Program-made: the position numbers and the translations under genes
Shown here: positions 27,652-36,201 of the stretch, one piece after another
Numbering within the stretch: position 1 is the first letter of the stretch
How the letters are laid out: each line of letters begins with the position of its first letter
Notes under the pieces: generated by a model
The model's database searches: none
Told to the model about the DNA's origin: nothing
What the model saw: the letters and a program-made list of their open reading frames with translations, nothing else
From: Thalassospira australica
Lineage (GTDB): Bacteria > Pseudomonadota > Alphaproteobacteria > Rhodospirillales > Thalassospiraceae
Reading direction: 5' to 3'
NCBI RefSeq assembly: GCF_000763295.1
Contig: NZ_JRJE01000008.1
Span: 104,958 to 168,957, forward strand
DNA length: 64,000 nt

Positions 27652-27720
27652 TCACATCAAAACGCAACCCACCATGGTTGCGATGATCATAAAGAAAAAA
27701 AGCATAATCAAATGCGGCAT
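27652..27720 (-). CDS. 22-residue hydrophobic peptide (sORF)
   Basis: An ATG at 27720 is preceded by AGGGGG and starts a 22-codon frame (MPHLIMLFFFMIIATMVGC then VLM) ending in TGA. The peptide is almost entirely hydrophobic, enough for one membrane span. It begins 12 bases after the pgeF stop and ends 16 bases before the lipoprotein start, so it fits tightly in the operon. No homolog is recalled; chance cannot be excluded for such a short frame. Confidence 0.45.
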   Translation of the reverse strand: MPHLIMLFFFMIIATMVGCVLM

Positions 27721-27732
27721 GGCGTTTCCCCC

Positions 27733-28581
27733 TTACGCCTCTGTCAGCATGATCGCGGAAAGTTGCCGTCCGTAATCCGGCTCCTTGCGAAGCGTGGTGC
27801 GACGGTAACTATAAAACAAATCTTCCTCGGCCAGCGTATCACGCGCCACCAACTCGACCGATGCAATTCCGGTCGCAATGGTCCGGCGTCGGACATATTC
27901 CGGCAGATCAAACATAAAATGCCCGTCACGGGCGGATGGATCAAACAGGTCCTCTGCCCCTTCCGGACCCTTCAGGATCGTGTCGCGAAACGTGCCATCC
28001 ACTTCATAAGACGCCCGTGCGATGCACGGCCCAACAGCCCCGCAAATATTTTCGCGTCTGGCCCCAAGTTGCACCATCGCATCGACGGTGCTTGCTGAAA
28101 TCCCGGCGTATGATCCTCGCCATCCGGAATGGCAGGCCCCGATGACGCCTGCCACCGGATCATGAAACAGAACCGGCGTGCAATCCGCCGTCAGAATTCC
28201 CAACATGACGTTTGGCCTGTCCGTCACCATGGCATCGGCTTTGGGGGCCTCATCACGCGATAGCGGTTTATCAAGCACCGCAACATCAATCCCGTGCACC
28301 TGATAAACCGTGGTCAGGCGATCGGCACTGGTGTCAAAAGCTGATGCGGCGCGTGCGCGGTTTTCCGCAACCCGGTCCGCGTCATCATCAGACCCGAAAC
28401 CGACGTTCAGCCCGCCATGGATACCATCACTGACCCCGCCCTTGCGGCTCAAGAAACCGTGACGCACGCCTTGCGCGTCTGACAGGCTTTCAGCTTCAAA
28501 CCATGTCAGACCGTTTTTACGGCGCTCGATCCCGCTGGTAACGGGGGCATCCGGGGTCGTTTGGGTAGTCGGCTGTGTCAT
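27733..28581 (-). CDS. pgeF: Peptidoglycan editing factor PgeF (YfiH/laccase domain)
   Basis: 282 residues from ATG 28581; ATG 28596 would add five. GFLSRKGGVSDGIHGGLNVGFGSDD, ADCTPVLFHDP, ACHSGWRGSYAGI and GAVGPCI provide the Cys/His ligands of the zinc site. Current knowledge is that PgeF removes wrongly incorporated L-Ser from muropeptide precursors; older annotation calls it polyphenol oxidase. It lies after the MidA-like methyltransferase gene. Confidence 0.93.
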   Translation of the reverse strand: MTQPTTQTTPDAPVTSGIERRKNGLTWFEAESLSDAQGVRHGFLSRKGGVSDGIHGGLNVGFGSDDDADRVAENRARAASAFDTSADRLTTVYQVHGIDVAVLDKPLSRDEAPKADAMVTDRPNVMLGILTADCTPVLFHDPVAGVIGACHSGWRGSYAGISASTVDAMVQLGARRENICGAVGPCIARASYEVDGTFRDTILKGPEGAEDLFDPSARDGHFMFDLPEYVRRRTIATGIASVELVARDTLAEEDLFYSYRRTTLRKEPDYGRQLSAIMLTEA

Positions 28582-28646
28582 GCTGCTGTGCTCCAACCCA
28601 AGGGCGCTTTGATTTCAGGTGCGATCATTTCAGGGGCAAAACCACC

Positions 28647-29780
28647 CTAACCTGCCACACCACTGACGCAAGGCGGCGGTGTGGTATCGCGACCATAGCC
28701 GATCAGAACTTTAAAAAGCGTTCCCATCTGATCGGCATCAATCAACCGCGACAGCGCCTGATCAATCGCGGTTTTCTGATCGTCATCCGCACTGGTTTTC
28801 AAAAGCTCTGCACGTTGTTCAATCCCCAACATTCGCAGGAAAGTACCTTGCGTCAGCACCGCCCCGGTGCGTGCCCCGGCCTCGATCATCGTCCGCGACA
28901 GGGCGGCGAAATCGACATGGGCGGTCAAATCGGCATCCCCCGGTTCTGACAATACAGGATGATATTGATGGCCTTTAAGCGCTTGTAACGTATCGCCAAA
29001 GGCACTGCCCGGATGGCCGTAATCAATAAACAGGGCGCCGCCGCCGGTTTCATTCAAACGTCGTGCAATCTGATCGGCAATGGCAATCGCCGGCGCACAG
29101 CTTTCAAAGATGTCACCTTTTTTCGCTGTCGCGCGCAAGGTTGCCGGGATCAGCGCATCGGTCACCGGTGTTTCGCGCCCACGGACAAACCCAAGTTCGC
29201 CGCTGTTGGCATCAACACCAACAAGTCGCTCTGCCCAGCCTTTCTCACCGCGTTCGAACTGGCGGATCGGCAGGGCGTCAAAGAACTCGTTACCAATAAC
29301 AATTGCCGGAACACCGCTGCGCGTCGGAATGTCGTCAAAGGCTTCGTGCCAGGTGGCCGGAATGCCATAGGCCATGATCGACGTTTGCTGATGGGTGCGC
29401 AAAACCGGGCTGGTTTCAACAAAGCGCACCGTCAGGGCATCGCCAATGCCCGGCACATTGCGCACCGCGCGCAAGGCATCAGACATCAAGGTGCCGCGCC
29501 CCGGACCCAATTCGATCAGATCGATTTTGGGCGGACTGCCCATTTGCTGCCAGGTGACGGCGGCCCAAAGTCCGATCAGTTCGCCAAACATCTGGCTGAC
29601 TTCCGGGGCCGTGATGAAATCACCGGCCCGACCAAACGGGTCCTGCTTGCGGTAATAGCCGTGTTCGGGATGGGCCAGCGCCTCGGTCATGAAATCGGCA
29701 ATACTGATCGGCCCGGAAACGGCGATCCGGCGCTTGATATGGGCAAGCAAGGGGCTATCGGTTTCAGGCGTCGTAGTCAC
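28647..29780 (-). CDS. MidA/NDUFAF7-like SAM-dependent methyltransferase
   Basis: 377 residues. GPISIADFMTEALAHPEHGYY, then the SAM motif ELGPGRGTLMSD, and IVIGNEFFDALPIRQF mark the COG1565 family. The eukaryotic member NDUFAF7 dimethylates an arginine of respiratory complex I; the bacterial substrate is not proven. The start overlaps the lgt stop by four bases (ATGA), so translation is coupled to lgt. Confidence 0.9.
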   Translation of the reverse strand: MTTTPETDSPLLAHIKRRIAVSGPISIADFMTEALAHPEHGYYRKQDPFGRAGDFITAPEVSQMFGELIGLWAAVTWQQMGSPPKIDLIELGPGRGTLMSDALRAVRNVPGIGDALTVRFVETSPVLRTHQQTSIMAYGIPATWHEAFDDIPTRSGVPAIVIGNEFFDALPIRQFERGEKGWAERLVGVDANSGELGFVRGRETPVTDALIPATLRATAKKGDIFESCAPAIAIADQIARRLNETGGGALFIDYGHPGSAFGDTLQALKGHQYHPVLSEPGDADLTAHVDFAALSRTMIEAGARTGAVLTQGTFLRMLGIEQRAELLKTSADDDQKTAIDQALSRLIDADQMGTLFKVLIGYGRDTTPPPCVSGVAG

Positions 29781-30610
29781 GCGGCCTCGGTTTCTTTGGG
29801 GTGAACACGGGTTTCAATCGGTTTGGATTTAACCGCATAGACAATGCAGCCAACCCCGACCAGCACCATCGGAATGGACAAAAGCTGCCCCATCGTCGCA
29901 CCGCCGACAAGGAAGCCAAGCTGTTGATCGGGCTCGCGGAAGAATTCAACAATGATCCGCGAAATGCCATATCCGCCGACAAAGATACCACCAAGGATCC
30001 CCGGGTGATGGCGCACGAACGCCTTGCGCGACAGAACAAACAGCACAACAAACAGGATCAGCCCTTCAAGAACCGCTTCATAAAGCTGGCTTGGATGGCG
30101 CGGCACCGGTCCGCCGTTGGGGAAGACAACACCCCATGCCACATCGGTCGCGCGCCCGTAAAGTTCGCCATTGATGAAATTGGCAATCCGGCCAAAGAAC
30201 AAGCCGATCGGGGCGGCCACCGCCACCGCATCCAGGACTGCCATGGCTGAAATTCCGCGTTTTCTGGCAAACAGGATAATTGCCAGAATAACCCCCATGA
30301 ACCCGCCATGGAACGCCATGCCCCCCTGCCAGACCTTAAGGATATTGACCGGGTTATCGAGGTAGTAATCCAGATTGTAAAACAGGATATAGCCAAGCCG
30401 CCCGCCAAGGATCACCCCCAATGTTGCCCAAAACAGCAAATCATCGACATCACGTTTGCTCATGATGTTGGGCGTTTTGGTGCAGTAATAGACGACGTAT
30501 TTCCACCCCAGTAGCAAGCCTGCGATATAGGCCAGCGCATACCAGCGGATGGCAATCGGGCCGATGGAAATCGCAATCGGGTCTATCGCCGGGAAGGCAA
30601 TGCTCAGCAT
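29777..30610 (-). CDS. lgt: Prolipoprotein diacylglyceryl transferase
   Basis: 277 residues, about seven membrane segments. The Lgt signature GRIANFINGELYGR and the HGGFMGV motif are present. It transfers diacylglycerol from phosphatidylglycerol to the lipobox Cys of prolipoproteins at the inner membrane. First gene of the operon that also contains a predicted lipoprotein. Confidence 0.96.
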   Translation of the reverse strand: MLSIAFPAIDPIAISIGPIAIRWYALAYIAGLLLGWKYVVYYCTKTPNIMSKRDVDDLLFWATLGVILGGRLGYILFYNLDYYLDNPVNILKVWQGGMAFHGGFMGVILAIILFARKRGISAMAVLDAVAVAAPIGLFFGRIANFINGELYGRATDVAWGVVFPNGGPVPRHPSQLYEAVLEGLILFVVLFVLSRKAFVRHHPGILGGIFVGGYGISRIIVEFFREPDQQLGFLVGGATMGQLLSIPMVLVGVGCIVYAVKSKPIETRVHPKETEAA

Positions 30611-30757
30611 CGGGGAAACTCCGGTTCACCTGGACGGTTTAAATGGTTGGACCAAATACAGTTCTGAAAGGTTCAGTCGGCACAGGCCAAATTCGCAGAG
30701 GACCAATTCGCAAAGGATCGCGGCAGCATCATGGCAACCTGCCCACATGCAATGCCC

Positions 30758-31744
30758 TTAGCGAAACGCATCCTCGGTCGCGAGGTAATCCTGAACATAG
30801 CGCCGCACCCCTTCTTCAAGCGACGTCATCTCTGCCCCATAACCTGCTGCGCGCAGCTTGCTCATGTTCGCTTCGGTGAAATACTGATATTTGTCGCGGA
30901 TGGCTTCCGGGGTCGGCACAAACTTGATATCGGGCGTCTTGCCCATCGCCTCGAACACGGCAAGCGCAAGGTCCTTGAAGCTGCGCGCCTTGCCCGTGCC
31001 AATGTTAAACAGGTCGCTGACGTCCGGGTTGTCATAGAGCCACATGATGATATCGACCACATCGCCAACCCAGACAAAATCACGTAACTGGCCGCCATCT
31101 TCGTAATCAGGGTGATGCGATTTAAACAGCGTTGCGGTTTCCCCGGCTGAAAGCTTGTCAAAAAGCTGGGAGACCACCGAACGCATGCCGCCCTTGTGAT
31201 ATTCATTCGGGCCATAGACGTTAAAGAACTTCAATCCCGCATATTGTTTCGGACGGAACCCGTTCTGATCAAGAATACGGCGGAACCGGCGATCTGTGGC
31301 ATGCTTAGACCAGCCATAAGCATTTAGCGGCGCAAGCTTTGCCATGTCAGCTTCATTGAAACTGTCATCAAAGCCCTGTTTGCCATCCCCGTATGTCGCC
31401 GCCGAGGATGCATAAATCAAACGTGCCGAATGGCGCGAACACCATTCCCAAAGCCATGTGGTCAGTTTCAGGTTATTGGCAACAATCTTGTCGGCATCGG
31501 TTTCCGTGGTCGCAGAAATTGCGCCCATGTGGAAAATCGCCTCGACATCACCGGAATGCTGCTCAAGGAATGCAGGCAGCTCATCGGGATGAACAATGTC
31601 GCGCAGGTTCCGCTTGGCAATGTTTTTCCACTTGATGCCATCGCGCAGGCGATCGACGACAACAATGTCGGTTTCGCCGCGCTCTTCAAGGGCGGCGACA
31701 ATATTGGAACCGATAAATCCGGCACCACCGGTGACGATAAGCAT
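30758..31744 (-). CDS. hldD: ADP-glyceromanno-heptose 6-epimerase
   Basis: 328 residues. The NAD(P) motif GGAGFIGSNI starts at residue 6; VDRLRDGIKWKNI is typical of HldD; YGWSKHATD contains the catalytic Tyr/Lys. It makes the ADP-L-glycero-beta-D-manno-heptose used for the lipopolysaccharide inner core. No other heptose genes are nearby. It is divergent from ubiK. Confidence 0.95.
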   Translation of the reverse strand: MLIVTGGAGFIGSNIVAALEERGETDIVVVDRLRDGIKWKNIAKRNLRDIVHPDELPAFLEQHSGDVEAIFHMGAISATTETDADKIVANNLKLTTWLWEWCSRHSARLIYASSAATYGDGKQGFDDSFNEADMAKLAPLNAYGWSKHATDRRFRRILDQNGFRPKQYAGLKFFNVYGPNEYHKGGMRSVVSQLFDKLSAGETATLFKSHHPDYEDGGQLRDFVWVGDVVDIIMWLYDNPDVSDLFNIGTGKARSFKDLALAVFEAMGKTPDIKFVPTPEAIRDKYQYFTEANMSKLRAAGYGAEMTSLEEGVRRYVQDYLATEDAFR

Positions 31745-31908
31745 GCATTCTCCTGACGGGCCCCGATTGTCCTGGGCCCCTGATCTTCTGTTCTGATGAC
31801 TTTATAGGGCCGCCCCTGATCCGGGGCAAGAAAAGCAAACCAAAATAACGATATCGTCATCCCGCCATGTGACGCACCGCTTGCTCTATAACGATAAACG
31901 CCCATATT

Positions 31909-32286
31909 ATGGCCAACAATAGATTCCAGAAAGCCGGAGACCATTATATGCAGATCAACAACCGCATTCTCGACGACCTGACCCGTGTCACCAATTCCGC
32001 ATTGGGCACCATGACCGGCGTCAAAGGCGAGGTGGATGCCATGATCCGCCAGCAATTTGAAAAAATTCTGATGAATATGGATCTGGTGACCCGCGAAGAA
32101 TACGACGTCGTCCATGATGTTGCGATCAGTGCCGCTGAACGCATTGACGCGCTCGAAGCCAAGATCGCCGATCTTGAAAAACGCGTTGCCGCCGCCGAAG
32201 CACCGAAAAAACCGGCTGCAAAACGCAGCACGGCCAAAGCAGCCCCGAAAACGGCTGAGAAAACGGCGGCAAAAAAAGACACCTGA
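31909..32286 (+). CDS. ubiK: UbiK-family ubiquinone accessory factor
   Basis: 125 residues. The body (NNRILDDLTRVTNSALGTM, VREE-like VTREEYDVVHDVAISA, then a coiled coil EALEAKIADLEKRVAAAE-type) is the BMFP/YqiC family. UbiK binds UbiJ and helps the late hydroxylation steps of ubiquinone synthesis. The C-terminal 30 residues are a Lys/Ala tail. It is divergent from hldD. Confidence 0.88.
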   Translation: MANNRFQKAGDHYMQINNRILDDLTRVTNSALGTMTGVKGEVDAMIRQQFEKILMNMDLVTREEYDVVHDVAISAAERIDALEAKIADLEKRVAAAEAPKKPAAKRSTAKAAPKTAEKTAAKKDT

Positions 32287-32386
32287 TCGGTGGATTAATC
32301 CCCACATAATAAAAATAGACCAAGGGCATTGGACCGGCATTGGGCTGGCAATGTGAAATTCATTGCTGCCCTGCGCCCCCGAACGG

Positions 32387-32415
32387 TTGAAACAATGCGT
32401 GCACCGGCATATAGT
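32387..32415 (+). promoter_or_regulatory. Sigma-70-type promoter of ybjN-like gene
   Basis: TTGAAA, 17-bp spacer, TATAGT, ending 39 bp before the ATG at 32455. Confidence 0.7.
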
Positions 32416-32454
32416 GCGCGCCCTTTCGCATATGCTTGAACAGGCTAGGTATAA

Positions 32455-32961
32455 ATGAACGACCAATTGGAAGATATCGGCGACATCGGCGACGAAAATC
32501 CGTTGCTGCTTGTTGAAGATATCGCCCGCACCAACCAATGGCATCTGGAACGCCGCAGCTCTGACGAGGTGGTGGTAGAAATTCCGGCCCACTGGTGCAC
32601 GTATCTGGTCTATTTCACCTGGCGTGACGATGCAGAAGCACTGCACATCGCCTGCTGCTTTGACCTGTTCGTTCCCGAACCCATCCGCCCGCGCATCTAC
32701 GAGCTGGTTGCCAAATGCAACGAGCAACTCTGGATCGGGCACTTTGGCCTGTGGCTTGAAGAAAACATGCCGCTGTTTCGCCATACGCTTTTGTTTGGTG
32801 GCGATGTCCCGCCCATGGTCGAACAGTTCGAAGAACTGATCGAAATCGCGCTTTCGGAATGTGAACGCTTCTTCCCGGCCTTTAACTTTGTCCTTGGGCA
32901 GGGGAAATCCCCGGACGAAGCCCTGATGCATTCTATGCTTGAACCCGCCGGACAAGCATAG
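32455..32961 (+). CDS. YbjN domain protein
   Basis: 168 residues, recognised by the YbjN pattern HIACCFDLFVPEPIRPRIYELVAKCNEQLW, the type III secretion chaperone-like fold. Its role is not defined; E. coli YbjN affects motility and stress tolerance. Many alphaproteobacteria carry this gene next to proC, as here. There is a strong promoter upstream and no terminator is obvious before the intergenic repeats. Confidence 0.85.
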   Translation: MNDQLEDIGDIGDENPLLLVEDIARTNQWHLERRSSDEVVVEIPAHWCTYLVYFTWRDDAEALHIACCFDLFVPEPIRPRIYELVAKCNEQLWIGHFGLWLEENMPLFRHTLLFGGDVPPMVEQFEELIEIALSECERFFPAFNFVLGQGKSPDEALMHSMLEPAGQA

Positions 32962-33033
32962 AAAACAAACATAAAGACAGGCCCGGCTTCACGCCAAATG
33001 TCACGCTGGGGCGCAAAAGCCACAAATACCTTC

Positions 33034-33048
33034 TTAGGCTCAGGACAT
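33034..33048. repeat. Solo end of the palindromic element
   Basis: TTAGGCTCAGGACAT matches the outer end of repeat copy 1 (CTAGGCTCAGGACCT). No partner end is found nearby. It is followed by a GGACGGC / GCCGTCC hairpin (33050-33069). Confidence 0.5.
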
Positions 33049-33072
33049 AGGACGGCTTGATTGCCGTCCCTC

Positions 33073-33132
33073 GTCGTATCTGGCCTTGTCGTATCTGGCC
33101 TTGATGTGTTTGGCCTTGATGTATCTGGACAC
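33073..33132. repeat. Four tandem 15-bp repeats
   Basis: Units: GTCGTATCTGGCCTT twice exactly (33073-33102), then GATGTGTTTGGCCTT and GATGTATCTGGACAC. The whole ybjN-proC gap (32962-33409) has no supported gene; besides the repeats it holds the solo element end, a weak TTGACC-N17-TACGGC promoter (33315-33343) and a GTTGATC/GATCAAC inverted repeat (33358-33378) ahead of proC. Confidence 0.8.
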
Positions 33133-33409
33133 TTTTTTTCGCCATTCCCTGCAGCAGGGTAAAACCAAACAAACGCCTCAAATCGGGGCGTGGTCGATGC
33201 GTGAACAAAACAAAATCCGGCAAACCCCGCCCTTCTCAGGCAAAGCTTCCTTACGCACCGAAATCGGCCGGCATGGCGCGGGGCACGCAGCGCCCCCTTG
33301 CCCTCTGAGCTGACTTGACCCACCTTGAGAAGATCGCTACGGCATTGCATCAAGAATGTTGATCACCCCATGATCAACAAAACCCGATGGTTAAAGCGGA
33401 GCAGATTTT

Positions 33410-34225
33410 ATGAATACGCGTCTTTTGCTGGTTGGCTGTGGCAAGATGGGCAGTGCCATGCTCGAAGGGTGGCTGGCCCGTGGGCTTGAAGCATCGAACG
33501 TCTTTATCGTCGAACAAGCCGAAACCGCTGAAAAGCTTGAAGCGAAATACGGTATCAATGGCGTTCCCGATATTGATCACATACGCGAAGACTTCATTCC
33601 GCAGGTTGTCCTGTTTGCCGTCAAGCCACAGGTCCTGCCCGACCTGATTGACGCCTATAAACCGATGGTGCGCGCCGAAACCGTGTTCCTGTCAGTTGCT
33701 GCGGGCAAAACCATCGACTTCTTCACAAGCCACCTTGGCGACACGGCGCGCATTGTGCGGTCCATGCCAAATACACCAGCCGCCGTCTCACGCGGCATGA
33801 CCGTGATGTGCCCGACCGAAAATGTCAGCATCGCCCAGCGCGAAATGTGCGAAACCCTGCTTAAGACCGTCGGCATGGTGTCCTGGGTCGAAGACGAAAG
33901 CCTGATGGATGCTGTCACCGGCCTGTCTGGCAGCGGTCCTGCCTATATCTTCCATCTGGTCGAGGCCATGGCCCAGGCGGGTGAAGCCGCCGGTCTTCCT
34001 GCCGATCAGGCAATGATCCTTGCACGCCAGACCGTTGTTGGTGCAGGCTTCCTGCTTGATGCCAGCGAAGAAACCGCCGCCACCCTGCGTGAAAATGTCA
34101 CAAGTCCGGGCGGCACAACCGCAGCCGCCCTTGATGTTCTGATGGATCAGAAAAATGGTCTGCCCGAACTCATGACCCGCGCGGTCGAAGCCGCACGAAA
34201 TCGCTCCAGGGAACTGGCAGGCTAG
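33410..34225 (+). CDS. proC: Pyrroline-5-carboxylate reductase
   Basis: 271 residues. N-terminal NAD(P) motif VGCGKMGSAML, SMPNTPAAVSRGMT, and the C-terminal DAVTGLSGSGPAY and SPGGTTAAAL are ProC signatures. It performs the last step of proline synthesis. GGAG precedes the ATG. The TetR gene starts 37 bp downstream with its own RBS, suggesting one transcript. Confidence 0.95.
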   Translation: MNTRLLLVGCGKMGSAMLEGWLARGLEASNVFIVEQAETAEKLEAKYGINGVPDIDHIREDFIPQVVLFAVKPQVLPDLIDAYKPMVRAETVFLSVAAGKTIDFFTSHLGDTARIVRSMPNTPAAVSRGMTVMCPTENVSIAQREMCETLLKTVGMVSWVEDESLMDAVTGLSGSGPAYIFHLVEAMAQAGEAAGLPADQAMILARQTVVGAGFLLDASEETAATLRENVTSPGGTTAAALDVLMDQKNGLPELMTRAVEAARNRSRELAG

Positions 34226-34262
34226 GCCGGAACAAACGTACCAACATCTCAAGGAGGACGTC

Positions 34263-34979
34263 ATGCCAACCAAAAAGGATATTTCCAATCTTCTGATTGA
34301 TGCTGCCCTGAAACTGGCCGCAGAACGGAATTGGCCTGACGTCACCATGATCGATATCGCCCAGGCTGCCGGTGTCTCGGTTGCCGATTGCTATGATCAT
34401 TGCAATGGCAAGGCAGACCTTCTGCGCCAGTTCGTCAAACGGGTCGACCGCGCAGTTCTGGATGATCTTGATACCGAAGACTTCAACGAACCCGGCCATG
34501 ATCGCCTGATTGCCGTGATCATGGCCCGGTTCGACATGCTTTTGGAATATCGCCCTGCGCTTCGTTCGATCATTGCCGCACGGGGGGATATGGGACCAAC
34601 CGATTCCCTGCGCGCGATCAAAAGCTATTTCGGGGCGATGCGCTGGATGCTTGAGGCGGCCGGTTTTCGCACCTCGGGCCTGCATGGCAGCATGCGGGTT
34701 GCCGGGATGACAGCGATCTATGCCAAAACCTTCCGTCATTGGCTGGATGACGACAGCAGCGACTTTGCCCCAACCATGGCCTATCTGGACCGCGAATTGT
34801 CACAGGCCGCCAATTGGGACCGTCAGGTTGAAAAGGGATTTGGCCGGGCATCGCGCATTTGCGGGAAAATAACGGATCGGTGCCGCGATTTTTCGATGAA
34901 AAAATCGCCAAAACACGATCACGATACCCCCATGGATAACACAGCCGAACATGGGGCCACGGGTGCGGCTGATCGCTAG
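34263..34979 (+). CDS. TetR-family regulator with a repeat-derived stop
   Basis: 238 residues. The N-terminal HTH (LIDAALKLAAERNWPDVTMIDIAQAAGVSVADCYDHCNG region) is TetR/AcrR-like; the core domain includes RPALRSIIAARGDMG and AGMTAIYAKTFRHWLDDDS, similar to the COQ9/RpsU-divergent type of TetR-like protein. About 40 hydrophilic residues follow. The stop codon TAG (34977-34979) lies within the first bases of a solo end of the palindromic element, so the insertion may have defined the present C-terminus. It follows proC; regulon unknown. Confidence 0.8.
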   Translation: MPTKKDISNLLIDAALKLAAERNWPDVTMIDIAQAAGVSVADCYDHCNGKADLLRQFVKRVDRAVLDDLDTEDFNEPGHDRLIAVIMARFDMLLEYRPALRSIIAARGDMGPTDSLRAIKSYFGAMRWMLEAAGFRTSGLHGSMRVAGMTAIYAKTFRHWLDDDSSDFAPTMAYLDRELSQAANWDRQVEKGFGRASRICGKITDRCRDFSMKKSPKHDHDTPMDNTAEHGATGAADR

Positions 34980-34994
34980 GCTCAGGACCTATTA
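34976..34994. repeat. Solo end of the palindromic element over the TetR stop
   Basis: CTAGGCTCAGGACCTATTA is identical over 19 bases to the left end of repeat copy 1. The opposite end is not found within the next 200 bp. Confidence 0.7.
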
Positions 34995-35069
34995 CACTGA
35001 TCTAACCGACAAAATTGCCTTGCACACCCAAGGTTATGTTTTCGACACAAAACATTAACCCAGAAGTTT

Positions 35070-35084
35070 TTGTGCAGTGCAAAA
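35070..35084. promoter_or_regulatory. Putative PhaR operator 1
   Basis: TTGTGC-AGT-GCAAAA, one mismatch from a palindrome, 6 bp upstream of the phasin -35 box. The TGC-N3-GCA core matches the published PhaR site pattern (CTGC-N3-GCAG). Confidence 0.5.
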
Positions 35085-35090
35085 TAATAC

Positions 35091-35119
35091 TTGACGACAG
35101 GCATTCATTCCGGCATATT
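35091..35119 (+). promoter_or_regulatory. Promoter of the phasin gene
   Basis: TTGACG, a 17-bp spacer and CATATT, 70 bp before the ATG. Confidence 0.65.
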
Positions 35120-35129
35120 GCAGTTGAAT

Positions 35130-35144
35130 TTGTGCGGCGCACAA
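35130..35144. promoter_or_regulatory. Putative PhaR operator 2
   Basis: TTGTGC-GGC-GCACAA, a perfect palindrome just downstream of the -10 box, 60 bp centre to centre from operator 1. Confidence 0.55.
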
Positions 35145-35188
35145 TAGCGCCTCATTCCATATCTGTTGCAATCAATGGAGTGCAAACC

Positions 35189-35641
35189 ATGACCGCCGCA
35201 AAAAAGACAACCAACCCGTTCTTTGATCTCGACTTCACCAAGTACACTGCGGACTTCAAAATTCCGGGTGTTGACGTGAACGAAATGATGGCCTTCCAGC
35301 GTAAAAACGTGGAAGCCCTCACCAAAGCCAACAAGGTTGCCTTCGACGGTTTCCAGGCTGTCGCTCAGCGCCAGAGTGAAATCTTCAAAACGCTGCTGGA
35401 TAAAGTTCAGACCCAGGGCAAAGATTTCACTGCTACTTCTGCTGACGACCCGATGGCTTCGGCTGCAAAACAGACCGAAGCTGCAAAAGCTGCTTATGAA
35501 GAAGCTCTTGCAAACGCCAAGGAACTGTCAGGTCTGGTAAGCAAGTCCCAGGAAGAAGCACTTTCGCTTCTGCAGACTCGCTTTACCGAATCGCTCGACG
35601 AATTCAAAGCTGTGATCGAAAAGAGCGCAGCCGCGAAGTAA
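35189..35641 (+). CDS. phaP: Phasin, PHB granule-associated protein
   Basis: 150 residues from ATG 35189, with GGAG upstream; the frame extends further but has no RBS and overlaps the promoter. The sequence FQRKNVEALTKANKVAFDGFQAVAQRQSEI and a heptad-rich helical body are Pfam phasin-type. It coats polyhydroxybutyrate granules. Two TTGTGC palindromes bracket the promoter and suggest repression by PhaR when granules are scarce. phaA and phaB are at the other end of the window; phaC is not here. Confidence 0.9.
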   Translation: MTAAKKTTNPFFDLDFTKYTADFKIPGVDVNEMMAFQRKNVEALTKANKVAFDGFQAVAQRQSEIFKTLLDKVQTQGKDFTATSADDPMASAAKQTEAAKAAYEEALANAKELSGLVSKSQEEALSLLQTRFTESLDEFKAVIEKSAAAK

Positions 35642-35675
35642 CAGCTTTGGCTGTTAAATTCCCGTGATCTACTTG

Positions 35676-35705
35676 ATGGCAGGGCCTTTTGGTCCTGCCA
35701 TTTTC
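35676..35705 (+). terminator. Terminator of phaP
   Basis: TGGCAGGGCC / GGTCCTGCCA stem followed by TTTTCTTTT. Confidence 0.8.
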
Positions 35706-35834
35706 TTTTGCGTATTTCCCTGTGGCCTGTCCCTGATTTTGCTCAAACTCCGAAATTCACATACCCAGGTTGCTTTGGGCTTATCAGGGGGATGTGATCT
35801 TACTAAGCTGCGCTCATAACAAGGAGACAGCTTC

Positions 35835-36182
35835 ATGAGTGACGAAATCAGTTTTGATGATTTTCTAAAGGTCGATATCCGCGTCGGCACCGTGATTGAT
35901 GCCCGGGAATTCCCCGAAGCCCGGCGCCCTGCGCTCAAACTCTGGGTCGATTTCGGACCGGATATCGGCACCCGGAAAACCTCGGCCCAGATCACCAAGC
36001 ATTACACACCTGAAAAACTGATCGGTCGTCAGGTCGCCGGTGTCGTGAATTTCCCCAAAAAACAGGTCGGCCCGTTTATGTCCGAATTCCTGTGCCTTGG
36101 TTTTCCCGATGCAGATGACGACAAGGGCATCGTTCTGATCAAACCCGATCAGGACGTCCCCAACGGGTCGCGCCTGTTCTGA
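35835..36182 (+). CDS. CsaA-like tRNA-binding protein
   Basis: 115 residues, the size of CsaA. FLKVDIRVGTVIDAREFPEARRPAL, then SAQITKHY and GRQVAGVVNFP match the EMAP/CsaA OB-fold that binds tRNA; the C-terminal LIKPDQDVPNGSRL is also family-typical. The physiological role (tRNA chaperone or secretion-related) is uncertain. AAGGAG is well placed. It is monocistronic and convergent with fpr. Confidence 0.9.
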   Translation: MSDEISFDDFLKVDIRVGTVIDAREFPEARRPALKLWVDFGPDIGTRKTSAQITKHYTPEKLIGRQVAGVVNFPKKQVGPFMSEFLCLGFPDADDDKGIVLIKPDQDVPNGSRLF

Positions 36183-36201
36183 TCAGCCTGCTGCCCGAAA
36201 C

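Noticed and set aside
30689..30718. Two imperfect 15-bp direct repeats (AATTCGCA...AGGA) upstream of lgt
   Set aside because: Only two short units; not enough to call a regulatory feature.
31468..32955. 495-codon minus-strand frame across hldD, ubiK and ybjN
   Set aside because: Runs antisense to ubiK and ybjN and out of frame with hldD; no family match.
33073..33132. CRISPR array
   Set aside because: Units are directly adjacent 15-mers without spacers.
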